Position numbers and translations under genes: made by a program
Shown here: one piece after another, positions 9,379 to 19,173 of the stretch
Layout: each line of letters begins with the position of its first letter
Numbering within the stretch: position 1 is the stretch's first letter
DNA from: Psychrobacillus psychrodurans
GTDB lineage: Bacteria > Bacillota > Bacilli > Bacillales_A > Planococcaceae
Reading direction: 5' to 3'
Assembly (NCBI GenBank): GCA_900114885.1
Contig: FOUN01000001.1
Span: 434,001-498,000 of the forward strand
Length of the DNA stretch: 64,000 nt
The notes under the pieces: model-generated
What the model saw: the letters and a program-made list of their open reading frames with translations, nothing else
What the model was told of the DNA's origin: nothing
Databases searched by the model: none

Positions 9379-10509
9379 ATGAGAGGAACAATCTTGAAGC
9401 AAGCAGCAGTAGCGGTATTGTTATCATCTTCAGTTTTATCATTTTCTGCAAGTGCCTATGGGAACACATCATTAGATCAATCTATCAACAAAGTGAAATC
9501 AGAACTAAATAGGGGAACAACCCACTATGTGTACCCTTCACTTGATGGAAAACTTGTTTCAAGTGGCGCATTATATCCAGCATTGAATAGTGCCAAGAAA
9601 AACTATGAGAGGACAAGAAACCTTATAAACTCGTCCTCGCTTTCTAATGTACAAAAACAAGCAAAGGTTGGTGAAATTGATAGCCTCTATAACGAAAAAA
9701 TTTCAGGAGGATTGGTTCCTTATATAGATGCATATAACTATGCGTTAAGATATTTGGTTCCAATTATGAGCAGAATTCAAGATGCCCAGAATAGAAATGA
9801 CTTTGCAACTGTTGAAAAAGAATATCACAAACTTTCCTATCAACTAAAAGGTAGATCCGCAATCTTATATCGTTTTTCCGGTAAAGCGGCTCGAGACTTA
9901 TTGTTAGAAAAATACAAAAAAACAGCAGATGCAAAACGTGATGAGTTAATGGTACCTGTAACTATTTATATGGAAATAATTAAAATTAATGACTATATAT
10001 CTAAGGGTAATAATGCAGGTGCTATTTCATCATATGCTGAAATTGCGGCCCTTTTACCTAGTCTTCCGAATGCGTCTTCGAATAAATTTGTTGCAGCATT
10101 ATTAGTAGAAGTTGCTAAAGTTAAATCTGCAGTTGATGGTCTACAAATTTCACAACAGGAGATTCTAGACTCCAAAGTGGACAACCTAGCAACATTTTTA
10201 AATAATACACAAAGTCCATATTTTACAGTATCAACAAACGCATCGAATTCCGTTGTTGTTAACGTAAAGGAGAATACTAGTATTGTTGAGTTTCTGGATA
10301 AAGGATTTTACTCCGCATTTACTAGCCAGCTAGGGGTAACTAAAGTAAATGGGAATGCACCTACATCACCACAGGCTTTAACGTATCTAGCTAGTCTATT
10401 CCCAGGAGTGACTACTATAAATGAAATGAAAGGCAAATCAGTAGTTGTTCCATTAACTGTAAACAATGGTTCGGAACTAAATGTCGATTTTACTATTCAT
10501 TTTCAATAA
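9379..10509 (+). CDS. Secreted protein with SbsC-like cell-wall-polymer-binding region
   Basis: 376 residues from ATG with AAAGGAGGAG upstream. A signal peptide (about 1-27, ending SASA) precedes an all-helical region (about 30-250) that matches the N-terminal part of S-layer protein SbsC, which binds secondary cell wall polymer: note YPALNSAKKNY, YIDAYNYALRYL, YHKLSYQLKGR and SGKAARDLLLEKYK. The last 100 residues are a beta-rich module of unknown role. No catalytic domain is present, so it may be a structural or S-layer-associated protein. The same helical region heads the nucleotidase at 45803, and a relic of the C-terminal module is at 8512. Confidence 0.83.
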   Translation: MRGTILKQAAVAVLLSSSVLSFSASAYGNTSLDQSINKVKSELNRGTTHYVYPSLDGKLVSSGALYPALNSAKKNYERTRNLINSSSLSNVQKQAKVGEIDSLYNEKISGGLVPYIDAYNYALRYLVPIMSRIQDAQNRNDFATVEKEYHKLSYQLKGRSAILYRFSGKAARDLLLEKYKKTADAKRDELMVPVTIYMEIIKINDYISKGNNAGAISSYAEIAALLPSLPNASSNKFVAALLVEVAKVKSAVDGLQISQQEILDSKVDNLATFLNNTQSPYFTVSTNASNSVVVNVKENTSIVEFLDKGFYSAFTSQLGVTKVNGNAPTSPQALTYLASLFPGVTTINEMKGKSVVVPLTVNNGSELNVDFTIHFQ

Positions 10510-10526
10510 TAACTAATGTGTGTCTA

Positions 10527-10583
10527 CTAAATCCCGAATATCAATCACTTTACATAGTAAAAGATATTCGGGATTTAGCTTTT
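10527..10583 (+). terminator. Long-stem terminator after the SbsC-like gene
   Basis: A perfect 16-bp inverted repeat CTAAATCCCGAATATC / GATATTCGGGATTTAG (about 10527-10542 and 10563-10578) with a 20-nt loop, followed by CTTTT. The frame running through it from a GTG at 10520 is therefore not used as the start of the next gene. Confidence 0.88.
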
Positions 10584-10618
10584 ATGGAGGGTATTTTCGA
10601 ATTGGGAGGGGGAACGGT

Positions 10619-11308
10619 ATGAAGAAGAAGCTTAAAGTTTTTTTAATAGCTGGACTAGTAATTGTGATAGGAATAGGAAGTTATTTACTTTATACGTTTA
10701 AATTTAAAGAATATGATACCGCCGATGAGCACGTGGAAGAAATAATAGAAGCAGACTATAAAGTCGAATTACCAGATGGAAATATTTTTGTCATAGACGA
10801 CTCTTTAGAAGAAAGTAATGGAACTTCTATAGCAAAAGAAACAGCAACTACCAATACAAGTTCCCAAACCCCAACATCCGAAGAGAAATCTAGCACTGTA
10901 GTAGAAGCAAAGGTAAATGAAACTGCTAATACAAACAGCTCTAAAACAAAACCATCATCAGCTGAAGTAATAATTGAAAAATATGAACCAACATTAGCTG
11001 GACTCGAGGGACAAGCAGACACTAAAATCGATGCACTCATTGGGCGGGCAATGGGAGAATATCAAGAAAAGAAAAACAGTGGAGAAAAAGTAGACTTTGG
11101 ATACTTTTACAATAAGTATATGTCCGCAGCTAATAATCTCGAAGCAAATACAGATAAGGTTTTTTATTCTGTTATAAGAGTAATTGAAAAAGATTTAACA
11201 GCAAATGAATTTGATAAGTCTCGTGTGCAAACATTGAAGGATGAATATGAAGCTAAGAAAAAAGCAAGAAGAGATAGTTTGATAAGTAAGGCTCTTGAAA
11301 ACCGTTAG
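10619..11308 (+). CDS. Membrane-anchored protein of unknown function, first gene before the EPS cluster
   Basis: The ATG at 10619 has a strong GGGAGGGGGAA upstream and begins right before a membrane helix; an upstream in-frame GTG lies inside the preceding terminator. The product has 229 residues: short basic N-terminus, one transmembrane helix (about 6-27), an acidic segment, a Ser/Thr/Asn/Lys-rich linker (about 70-120) and a charged helical C-terminal domain (about 125-229) with coiled-coil character. Topology suggests the helical domain is outside the membrane. I do not recognise the family. Its position directly ahead of the polysaccharide genes suggests, but does not prove, a link to envelope assembly. 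Confidence 0.72.
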   Translation: MKKKLKVFLIAGLVIVIGIGSYLLYTFKFKEYDTADEHVEEIIEADYKVELPDGNIFVIDDSLEESNGTSIAKETATTNTSSQTPTSEEKSSTVVEAKVNETANTNSSKTKPSSAEVIIEKYEPTLAGLEGQADTKIDALIGRAMGEYQEKKNSGEKVDFGYFYNKYMSAANNLEANTDKVFYSVIRVIEKDLTANEFDKSRVQTLKDEYEAKKKARRDSLISKALENR

Positions 11309-11331
11309 AGCAGCAGGTTTATGCTCTTTTT
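11307..11331 (+). terminator. Short terminator overlapping the stop codon
   Basis: 6-bp stem AGAGCA / TGCTCT (11307-11312, 11322-11327) followed by TTTTT. It is short and could be leaky. Confidence 0.5.
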
Positions 11332-11435
11332 AAAAATTTAATTTCAGCTCTATTTATAACTGAAAAATGGTCATAGCATTCCAATCTAAACTATTTTATA
11401 GAGAAGAAATTAACATTAAAGGGGTTAAGAACTTA

Positions 11436-12161
11436 ATGGAAGAGACAATCAGCCTTCAGGATATTTTTAAAACGATTAAAAAAAGATTCTTTTTAATAGT
11501 ATGTACAACAATAGCAGCAATTGTAATTAGTGGAATCATTAGCTTTATTTTTCTAACACCTATTTATCAATCTTCTACACAAATATTAGTCAATCAAGAA
11601 AAAGTAGATATTACAACATTAAACGCACAGGATATCCAAACTAATTTACAGCTCATTAATACATATAACGTCATTATCAAAAGCCCAGCAATATTATCAA
11701 AAGTAATTGACGATTTGGGTTTAGATACTACACCTACAGCTTTAAATAGCAAAATTACAGTCAATAACGAACAAAACTCACAAGTCGTAAATATTACCGT
11801 TCAGGATCCAGATCCAAAGAATGCAGTAGATATTGCCAATAAAACAGCTTCCGTTTTTCAAACAGAGATAAAAAAGCTAATGAAAGTAGATAATGTGAGC
11901 ATTCTAACACCAGCATTTTTACCGGATAATCCGACTCCAGTAAAACCTGACCCATGGCTAAATATGGCTATTGCAGCTGTTGTAGGTTTAATGATAGGAA
12001 TCGGTTTAGCTTTTTTAATAGAGTATTTTGATACTACGATAAAGACAGAGCAGGATGTAGAAGATTTTATAAACTTACCAATACTTGGGCTCATCAGTCC
12101 TATTTCCGATAAGGATATAAAAAATACTATGGCGGAAGTGACAATTCGTAGAAAGAGGTAG
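11436..12161 (+). CDS. Wzz/YwqC-type chain-length determinant and tyrosine kinase modulator
   Basis: Start ATG 11436 is preceded by AAAGGGG; a longer frame from 11367 lacks a ribosome site. The product has 241 residues with two transmembrane helices (about 20-43 and 173-197) flanking an extracytoplasmic domain with the Wzz-type opening SLQDIFKTIKKRFF and the Pro-rich segment TPAFLPDNPTPVKPDPWLNM before the second helix. Family role: controls polymer chain length and activates the cytoplasmic BY-kinase through its C-terminal tail. The kinase follows after 4 nt, the classic CapA/CapB (YwqC/YwqD) order. Confidence 0.9.
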   Translation: MEETISLQDIFKTIKKRFFLIVCTTIAAIVISGIISFIFLTPIYQSSTQILVNQEKVDITTLNAQDIQTNLQLINTYNVIIKSPAILSKVIDDLGLDTTPTALNSKITVNNEQNSQVVNITVQDPDPKNAVDIANKTASVFQTEIKKLMKVDNVSILTPAFLPDNPTPVKPDPWLNMAIAAVVGLMIGIGLAFLIEYFDTTIKTEQDVEDFINLPILGLISPISDKDIKNTMAEVTIRRKR

Positions 12162-12165
12162 CTAA

Positions 12166-12882
12166 ATGGTTAGAAAAAAAATAGAAAAAAAGAAAAAATC
12201 TTTTCAAACTGCAGCAAGAAAACTAGTTACAGGATTGCTTTCTAAATCTATAGTCTCGGAACAGTTCCGTACACTTCGTACAAACATAAACTTTTCAATG
12301 CCAGATAAAGAACTTAAAACACTTCTTTTTACATCATCATCTCCTGGAGAAGGGAAATCTACGGTAGCGGCAAATATGGCAGTAGTATTTTCTCAGGAAG
12401 GAAAAAGAGTCCTTTTAGTTGATGCAGACATGAGAAAACCTACTGTTCATCATACCTTTCACATTACTAATACAGAGGGTATTTCCGATCTCCTATCAAG
12501 AAAATCTGTATTAGAAGATGTAGTAAAGACTTGTGAAATTGATAATCTATCTATTATTACATGTGGGCCTATTCCACCTAATCCAGCTGAGTTACTTAGC
12601 TCTCAAACAATGCAGAAGCTTTTGGAGGAAATGACAGATAAATATGATCTCATTATTTTCGATGCCCCACCTGTTTTATCTGTAACAGATGCACAAATTC
12701 TTTCCAACAAATGTGAAGGTACCGTTTTAATATTAAATTCAGGGAATACGGAAAAAAATGCACTTTTAAAAGCGAAAGAAGCTTTAAATTCTTCAAAAGC
12801 TAATATATTGGGTGTTGTGTTAAATAATTTTAAGCTTCAAAAGAACCACTATTACTACCAATATTACGGAAATGTAGAGTGA
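12166..12882 (+). CDS. Bacterial tyrosine kinase (CpsD/CapB, YwqD-like)
   Basis: 238 residues. The P-loop kinase motifs are complete: Walker A SSSPGEGKST (57-66), Walker A' VLLVDADMRKPT (82-93) and Walker B LIIFDAPPV (162-170). The C-terminus carries a tyrosine cluster HYYYQYYG, the autophosphorylation sites of BY-kinases. A basic N-terminal stretch (KKIEKKKK) may contact the membrane. It phosphorylates itself and envelope enzymes to set polymer export, with the modulator upstream and the phosphatase downstream. Confidence 0.94.
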   Translation: MVRKKIEKKKKSFQTAARKLVTGLLSKSIVSEQFRTLRTNINFSMPDKELKTLLFTSSSPGEGKSTVAANMAVVFSQEGKRVLLVDADMRKPTVHHTFHITNTEGISDLLSRKSVLEDVVKTCEIDNLSIITCGPIPPNPAELLSSQTMQKLLEEMTDKYDLIIFDAPPVLSVTDAQILSNKCEGTVLILNSGNTEKNALLKAKEALNSSKANILGVVLNNFKLQKNHYYYQYYGNVE

Positions 12883-12944
12883 ATGGGTATATTTACCTAA
12901 ACATTCTTTTTTTAGTTAAACTCTAGGAAACAGAGGTATTGAAA

Positions 12945-13712
12945 ATGATTGATATACATGCCCATATTCTCCCGGGAGTAGATGATGGTCCAAATACAAT
13001 AGAAGAATCTATGGAAATTATCAAACTAGCTATTGAGGAAGGAATTACTGACATTATAGCAACACCGCACGTTTATAACCCACACTATAATGTACCAGCT
13101 GAACTTGTATATGAAAAAATTAACTTATTAACATTAGAAATAAATAAATATGAACTACCAATTACTATTCATGCTGGGCAGGAAATAAGAATACAACATT
13201 CAACAGTCGAGAAATTGTCAGATGGTGAGATCCTTGCTCTAGCAAAATCCAGATATGTACTGATTGAGCTTCCAAATGATGGTATTCCATTATACACAGA
13301 ACAAGTGATTCAGAGAATAATTCAATTAGATAAAATTCCAGTAATAGCTCATCCCGAAAGGAACCGTATAATTGCCAATAACCCGCAGCACCTTATGAAA
13401 TTGATAAATAATGGTGCTATAGCACAAATTACTGCTGGTAGTGTCGCCGGACACTTTGGGAAGAATGTACAAAAAACATCACTACAATTAGTGGATAACA
13501 ATTTAGTACATGCTTATGGATCGGATGTTCATAGTTTAAAAAATCGTCCATTACTATTTGATGAGGGCTTAAGCTACTTAGAAAAACATAAAAGGTTGGA
13601 TGCTGTAGACATCTTTTTAGAGAACAATTTTAGAATACTAAACAATAGGGAAGCTATTATTTTAGAATTAGGGGAAATCCCATCATCAAAATGGTGGAAA
13701 ATATTTCATTAA
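12945..13712 (+). CDS. PHP-type protein tyrosine phosphatase (CpsB/CapC, YwqE-like)
   Basis: The ATG at 12945 lies 8 nt after AGAGG and gives the canonical N-terminus MIDIHAHILPGVDDGP; 255 residues. Metal-binding PHP motifs are all present: DIHAH, ATPHVYNPHY, HAGQEI, IAHPERN and YGSDVHS. It removes phosphate from the BY-kinase and its targets, completing the modulator/kinase/phosphatase switch of polymer synthesis. Confidence 0.93.
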   Translation: MIDIHAHILPGVDDGPNTIEESMEIIKLAIEEGITDIIATPHVYNPHYNVPAELVYEKINLLTLEINKYELPITIHAGQEIRIQHSTVEKLSDGEILALAKSRYVLIELPNDGIPLYTEQVIQRIIQLDKIPVIAHPERNRIIANNPQHLMKLINNGAIAQITAGSVAGHFGKNVQKTSLQLVDNNLVHAYGSDVHSLKNRPLLFDEGLSYLEKHKRLDAVDIFLENNFRILNNREAIILELGEIPSSKWWKIFH

Positions 13713-13746
13713 AAGAAATGCTTTAGAAGAAAGGACTGAAGAAGAA

Positions 13747-15579
13747 ATGTCTCTTAGAAAAAGAATATCATTATTGATTTTTGTGGATTCCTGTATCGTG
13801 TTCTTTTCCATTTATATAGGATATTTTGTACTTCATCCTATAGAAAATCCTTTTAATAATACTTTTCTATTGATAAGTGCACTAACTATTTTTATAGCAC
13901 ACCATTTTTTTGCTATGTACTATGGTCTCTATCGAAAAGTATGGGAGTATGCATCTATCAGAGAGTTAGTATCAATTGCTAAAGCAGTTTCACTTACAAT
14001 CTTGACTGTTGCCTTGATACAATTTCTTGTTGCTGGAGATGTACTAACTAGAGCACTCTCAATTACATGGATGCTACATATGTTACTAATCGGAGGGTCA
14101 AGGCTTTCTTGGAGAGTTTTTAGGGATTCGTATTTGTCCGGAGAAAAAAATCTGAATAAAACTGAAAAGCGAACGTTAATAATCGGAGCAGGTTCAGCGG
14201 GCTCGATGATAGCACGCCAGTTATTAAATAATGCGGATTCACCATTAAAGCCAGTTGCTTTTTTAGATGATGATTGTACAAAAACAGGGTTAGAAATATT
14301 TAATATAAAAGTTATGGGGCCAACAAAAGTTATTGAGGACGCCGTGAAGGACTTAGATATTGAGCATATCATCATTGCCATTCCTTCCCTAGACAAACAT
14401 ACAAGTTCTAATCTAATGCAAAAGTGTCTTGATACTGGTATTCATACACAAACGATGCCGCTTATCGAAGATTTACTCACCGGCAAAGTATCCGTTAATG
14501 AGTTTAGGGATGTCAGAATTGAAGATTTACTAGGACGTGAAGAAGTAGCACTAGACGTAGATTCTATATCAATGAAGCTGACAAACAAAAAAATTCTAAT
14601 TACTGGAGCAGGTGGATCTATCGGATCGGAAATCTGCAGACAAGTAGCTAAGTTTGAGCCAAGGGAAATTATTTTACTAGGACATGGAGAAAACTCTATT
14701 TACACGATTGACATGGAGTTAAGACAAAAGGCTTCCTCCATGATTAAAGTTATTCCGATTATTGCGGACATCCAAGACAGACCGAGAATTTTTGATATTG
14801 TGTCTACTCATAGACCCGATGTTATCTATCATGCTGCTGCCCATAAACATGTACCTTTAATGGAATATAACCCAATGGAAGCAGTGAAAAATAATATTTT
14901 CGGAACAAAAAATATTGCTGAAGCAGCAGACACCTTTGGTATAAAACACTTTGTCATGATCTCGACAGACAAGGCAGTAAATCCCCCTAACATAATGGGG
15001 GCAACAAAACGTTTTGCCGAGATGATAGTTCAGAATCTCGCGAAGAAAAGTAATACAAAATTTGCAGCTGTTCGATTTGGGAACGTACTTGGATCTCGAG
15101 GCAGTGTAGTTCCACTATTTAAAAAGCAAATTGCAATGGGTGGTCCAATAACAGTAACAGACCCAAATATGACCCGCTACTTCATGACAATTCCGGAGGC
15201 TTCGAGATTAGTTCTCCAAGCAGGTACCCTAGCAAATGGAGGCGAAATCTTTGTCCTTGATATGGGTGAGCCTGTGAAAATAGTAGACTTAGCCAAAAAT
15301 CTCATTAAGTTATCCGGATACACTGAAGATGAGATCGACATCTACTACACTGGTTCTCGTCCGGGAGAAAAATTATATGAAGAACTATTAAGTGAAGATG
15401 AGATTCAGGATAAATTTATCTTTCCTAAAATACATGTTGGAAGAGCAAGTCCAATAAGTGAAGTGGAGTTGGAATATGTATTGGACAAGTTGAAAAGTAT
15501 GAAGGCCGATGATATGAAAGATACATTAATTGGGTTAGCGAATAAAAAAAATATTCATTCTCCGATGAAGTCATACTAA
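13747..15579 (+). CDS. Membrane nucleotide-sugar 4,6-dehydratase (CapD/EpsC/PglF-like)
   Basis: 610 residues. Four N-terminal transmembrane helices (about 1-125) precede two Rossmann domains: a CoA-binding-like one with GAGSAG (about 147) and a catalytic extended SDR with TGAGGSIG (about 285). The active-site stretch STDKAVNPPNIMGATKR (about 405-421) matches WbpM/PglF enzymes, in which the usual Tyr is replaced by Met. Predicted reaction: UDP-GlcNAc to the 4-keto-6-deoxy sugar. With the aminotransferase at 22934 and the acetyltransferase at 22296 it would make UDP-diacetylbacillosamine or a close relative. Confidence 0.92.
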   Translation: MSLRKRISLLIFVDSCIVFFSIYIGYFVLHPIENPFNNTFLLISALTIFIAHHFFAMYYGLYRKVWEYASIRELVSIAKAVSLTILTVALIQFLVAGDVLTRALSITWMLHMLLIGGSRLSWRVFRDSYLSGEKNLNKTEKRTLIIGAGSAGSMIARQLLNNADSPLKPVAFLDDDCTKTGLEIFNIKVMGPTKVIEDAVKDLDIEHIIIAIPSLDKHTSSNLMQKCLDTGIHTQTMPLIEDLLTGKVSVNEFRDVRIEDLLGREEVALDVDSISMKLTNKKILITGAGGSIGSEICRQVAKFEPREIILLGHGENSIYTIDMELRQKASSMIKVIPIIADIQDRPRIFDIVSTHRPDVIYHAAAHKHVPLMEYNPMEAVKNNIFGTKNIAEAADTFGIKHFVMISTDKAVNPPNIMGATKRFAEMIVQNLAKKSNTKFAAVRFGNVLGSRGSVVPLFKKQIAMGGPITVTDPNMTRYFMTIPEASRLVLQAGTLANGGEIFVLDMGEPVKIVDLAKNLIKLSGYTEDEIDIYYTGSRPGEKLYEELLSEDEIQDKFIFPKIHVGRASPISEVELEYVLDKLKSMKADDMKDTLIGLANKKNIHSPMKSY

Positions 15580-15631
15580 TAGTTTAGTTAACACATTAGA
15601 AAAAACTAAATTAAGAAAAAGAGAAGATAAA

Positions 15632-16858
15632 ATGAAAAAAAAAATATTTAAAGATGTATATATCAATCTACTAAGTTCTTTTATTTTTTTATTTGCTATA
15701 CAAATATTATATTATCCAGAAGTTTCTAAACAATTTAGTGAGCATTTTTTTGGAGAATTTATATACATCATTACCATTATTAATTTAGTAGGTTCCCTAA
15801 TTGGAGGAACAATAAGTAATGTATTCTTAAAAAATTATTCAACTTGGAAAATGAATAATACACACTTTCAAAAATTTAGTAGCTTGCTTTATATTTCTAT
15901 TGTTATATTTCTAGTTTTTTTACTTGGTTGTTTAATTTTCAATAAGCAACAATTACTCGGAATAACTTTTTCTAATCAAGATGTTTTATATATATTCTTA
16001 ATCACACTTTTCAATCAAATGAGAGTAATTTTAACAACCTGGCTTAGAGCAAAATTAGATTATAAAGTAATATTTTTACTTAATATAGTCGTATCAGGAA
16101 TTTATTGTTTAGGTTGGATGTTGCTGAGAATGAATATTCCGTTGAATGTATTTCAAATTTTGTTCTTTGCGGAGTTTTCATTTTTTGTTGTTTTCTTGTT
16201 AGTTGATAAAAGTCATATTAGGATATTTCACGTATTTAATAAAATATATGAAAAAAAACTATATTATTCCGTAGTTTTACTACTATTTTCATCCATTTTT
16301 TATACTCTATACAAATATGTAGATCGTGTATTAATCGGACATTTTATGAGTCTGGAATTTATACCTATTTTTTATGTTGCTAATATAACAGGTTTAATAT
16401 TTGCTGTGCCATTTAATGTCCTTTCAAATGTAGTATTCAGTTATATTGCACAAAAAAATACTATTGAGAAAAATCAATTGAAACTTCTATTATATATACC
16501 ATTTCTTCTATTTATATTTCTCTTTGTTATTAGTTCTTTTTTAGGACCAGTGCTGATCGAGCATTTATATCCTGAGTATTACGTTGAAGCTATGAGTATA
16601 TTTAAGATTTTGAACCTAGGGAATGCATTATTAGTATTGGATTACTTAATAAGGGGATTTATTATCAAATACTATTCTGAAGGCTATAAAGTTATATCAG
16701 ATTTTATAGCTCTCTCGTTTTTCATTGGTGTATCTGTAGTGTTTTTTGAAAGTTCATTAGTTTCGTTTGCATACGGTTATACGGTAGGGATTATTGTTAA
16801 GTGTTTATATAATTATTCTTTACTTATTGTTTATTTTAGAAAGGTTATAAAGAGTTAA
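15632..16858 (+). CDS. Wzx-like polysaccharide flippase
   Basis: 408 residues, almost wholly hydrophobic with about 12 predicted transmembrane helices and few conserved motifs, as usual for Wzx. The context (between dehydratase and polymerase, with glycosyltransferases after it) supports a lipid-linked repeat-unit flippase. The ribosome site is AGAAAAAGAGAAG, weaker than in its neighbours, and base composition is more AT-rich than upstream, common for EPS serotype cassettes. Confidence 0.8.
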   Translation: MKKKIFKDVYINLLSSFIFLFAIQILYYPEVSKQFSEHFFGEFIYIITIINLVGSLIGGTISNVFLKNYSTWKMNNTHFQKFSSLLYISIVIFLVFLLGCLIFNKQQLLGITFSNQDVLYIFLITLFNQMRVILTTWLRAKLDYKVIFLLNIVVSGIYCLGWMLLRMNIPLNVFQILFFAEFSFFVVFLLVDKSHIRIFHVFNKIYEKKLYYSVVLLLFSSIFYTLYKYVDRVLIGHFMSLEFIPIFYVANITGLIFAVPFNVLSNVVFSYIAQKNTIEKNQLKLLLYIPFLLFIFLFVISSFLGPVLIEHLYPEYYVEAMSIFKILNLGNALLVLDYLIRGFIIKYYSEGYKVISDFIALSFFIGVSVVFFESSLVSFAYGYTVGIIVKCLYNYSLLIVYFRKVIKS

Positions 16859-16897
16859 TAGTTTACTTTATTAAGGCAGAAATCGAGAGGATAAAAC

Positions 16898-18205
16898 ATG
16901 CTACTTCTTATACATTGTGTAATACCAATAATAAGTATGATGATTATTAAAATTAGTTACGGTCGGATTTTAAGTTTTTCATTTGTTCATATCTTTCTGT
17001 ATTCCTTTTTGTTTTTGATCTATATCAGAGCACTGGAGGTATATAAATTTTTTGGGAATATCCATTTTATTATTGCTGTATGGATAATTCCTTTAATAGT
17101 AGTTTTAATAGCCTCATATGTAAAAGTTGTAGTTTTAAAGTCTACATACGCATTTAATCTAAAGGTGAATAATCTCCATTTCAATAATTTAGATGAATTC
17201 CTATATAGAAGAATTCCATTTTTTTCGTTAATTTTTCTTTTAATAGTAGGAACTTTTATTGTAGATATTGGATTTTCAAATATCGCATTATTCACTCTTT
17301 TCACCAATACAAGTAACAGTGTAGAGGTGATGAATCAAAGAATTTCTGGATTAACATCCAATATAAACCCTTTACTAACTTATATTTATTCTTATTCAAG
17401 AGCTTTAATGTTTCCTTTATATTTTTCTTTTCTATCTATCTTATTTGCACAGAAGAAAATAAGTAAATGGCATTACTTAATAATAATGCTTGCAGGAATA
17501 TTCTTCTGCTTATCCACTACCGCAAAATCACCAGTCGTAATTTATATGATAAGTGGTCTTTTAGGATATAACTTTGCGATTGGAGGAAGGTTAAAGGTAA
17601 ATAAAATAGGCGGAAGAATTATTGCTGTTTTATTAATTCCGGCTGCTATATATCCGCTGTTGTATGGTACATCTGGACTCAACGGCTTGGTAGTCCTTGT
17701 TGAGAGTCTATGGAGAAGACTTACATGGGTTCCATCCTATGCAAGTGGAGTGTATTTTGATTATTTCAGTAACCATAACTTGATAGTAGGCTTTTCATCA
17801 AACAAGGTACTATCTTTTTTAACAAATCAAGAATATATAAATATACCAAGTTATATATATGAAAACTATTTTGAAACTACTATTCAGGGGGGGCTTGTAA
17901 ATGCATCTTATTTTGCTTCCTTTTACGCTGATTGGGGCCTTTATGGAGTCATTTTTTCTACAATATTTATAAGTATCCTCTTAGTCACATTTGATTATTT
18001 TTTTAAGTTGAATAACACTTTTTTTTATACAGCTGGAAAAGTAATTGTGATTTTAGGAATGATTCACTTAATGCTTTCAAATTTTTACTCTGTATCTCTC
18101 GGAAGAGGGTTCTTATCAATCCCATTGTTATTGCTATTTTTAAAAGGAATATCTAAACAGAGTTATTTACCGATTATCGGAAATTTTTATGTAAGGAGTA
18201 AATAA
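16898..18205 (+). CDS. Wzy-like repeat-unit polymerase
   Basis: 435 residues, about 12 transmembrane helices with a large loop before the last helices (about residues 270-330), the organisation of O-antigen/EPS polymerases of the oligosaccharide repeat unit polymerase family. Start ATG has GAGAGGAT upstream. Assignment rests on topology and position, because Wzy proteins share little sequence. The stop codon overlaps the next start by one base (TAATG). Confidence 0.75.
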   Translation: MLLLIHCVIPIISMMIIKISYGRILSFSFVHIFLYSFLFLIYIRALEVYKFFGNIHFIIAVWIIPLIVVLIASYVKVVVLKSTYAFNLKVNNLHFNNLDEFLYRRIPFFSLIFLLIVGTFIVDIGFSNIALFTLFTNTSNSVEVMNQRISGLTSNINPLLTYIYSYSRALMFPLYFSFLSILFAQKKISKWHYLIIMLAGIFFCLSTTAKSPVVIYMISGLLGYNFAIGGRLKVNKIGGRIIAVLLIPAAIYPLLYGTSGLNGLVVLVESLWRRLTWVPSYASGVYFDYFSNHNLIVGFSSNKVLSFLTNQEYINIPSYIYENYFETTIQGGLVNASYFASFYADWGLYGVIFSTIFISILLVTFDYFFKLNNTFFYTAGKVIVILGMIHLMLSNFYSVSLGRGFLSIPLLLLFLKGISKQSYLPIIGNFYVRSK

Positions 18206-19164
18206 TGAGAATAAAAAAATTCAGTAAGGACATTCTAGAGTTTTTAATAATAAAGAAAAAATACAATTTAAAGATTGACGAGAGCAAAGCATTATATCCG
18301 GTCGATTTAGATTTCACTCTAGATGATGAAGTTAATTATTACCATCCGTTCGATGAACATGGTATTCCCATGAAAGTCTATGTATCAAAAGGAAAACAAT
18401 ATAATCCTACTAGAATAGCCTCATATGGCTTTGCGCATTGGGGAAGATATCAAAATAATAGTAAAGAAATACACAAACAAGAATTCATGAAAGTACTCTT
18501 TTGGTTTTATCAAAATAACCATAGAGGTCTATGGTTTTATAAGTTTGAGTGGAACACTTTAGAAAAAAATTGGATATCATGTATGGCTCAAGGAGAAGGG
18601 ATAAGTATTTTAGTAAGGGGATATCTTCTAACATTAGAGGATAAATATATCGATCTTGCCATTAAAGCAATTGAACCATTCAAGAAATTGGTTAGAGACA
18701 AGGGGGTGGCTTCCTATTTAAATGATAATTCAATTTTCTTTGAAGAATATCCTACGGATGATCCAGTGCATGTTTTAAATGGTTTTTTATATTCTTTAAT
18801 TGGTTTGATAGAGCTTAAGGAAATACTTGAAAATTCTGCAGAAAGAGAAAGCGAAGCAGTCGATTTAAGTACTTTAATTGATAGTGCAATAACATCATTA
18901 GAAAAAAATATTGAAAGATGGGATTCGGGATTCTGGTCCTATTATGATTTACATCTTGAAGGAAAAAACATTAGAAACATTTCAACGATAATCTATCATA
19001 TGCTGCATGTTACTCAATTAAAATATATTGCGACTAAAACTAATAATAACTATTTGTTGGGAGTATCTAGTAGGTGGGAAAAGTACTTGAATAATACTAA
19101 TTATAGGATGAAGGCATTGATCATAAAAGTTCTATATCGATTAAAAAATCACGCACAAAGGTAG
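18205..19164 (+). CDS. D-glucuronyl C5-epimerase-like protein
   Basis: 319 residues, translationally coupled to the polymerase gene. The C-terminal half matches the glucuronyl C5-epimerase family (Glce_C): SCMAQGEGISILVRGYLLT, FFEEYPTDDPVHVLNGFLYSL and a terminal MLHVTQLKYI stretch, with an N-terminal strand-rich part containing YHPFDEHGIPMKVYV. Family members epimerise D-glucuronate to L-iduronate in glycosaminoglycan-type polymers. There is no signal peptide, so if active it would act on a cytoplasmic lipid-linked intermediate, or it could be a divergent relative. Its presence suggests a uronate in the exported polymer. Confidence 0.8.
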   Translation: MRIKKFSKDILEFLIIKKKYNLKIDESKALYPVDLDFTLDDEVNYYHPFDEHGIPMKVYVSKGKQYNPTRIASYGFAHWGRYQNNSKEIHKQEFMKVLFWFYQNNHRGLWFYKFEWNTLEKNWISCMAQGEGISILVRGYLLTLEDKYIDLAIKAIEPFKKLVRDKGVASYLNDNSIFFEEYPTDDPVHVLNGFLYSLIGLIELKEILENSAERESEAVDLSTLIDSAITSLEKNIERWDSGFWSYYDLHLEGKNIRNISTIIYHMLHVTQLKYIATKTNNNYLLGVSSRWEKYLNNTNYRMKALIIKVLYRLKNHAQR

Positions 19165-19173
19165 TGAGAAAAA

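Noticed and set aside
10520-10618. Upstream extension of the 10619 gene from GTG 10520
   Set aside because: This stretch is the terminator hairpin of the previous gene, and the ATG at 10619 has its own strong ribosome site before a membrane helix.
11367-11435. N-terminal extension of the Wzz-like protein
   Set aside because: No ribosome site before 11367, and family members begin near MEETISLQDI.
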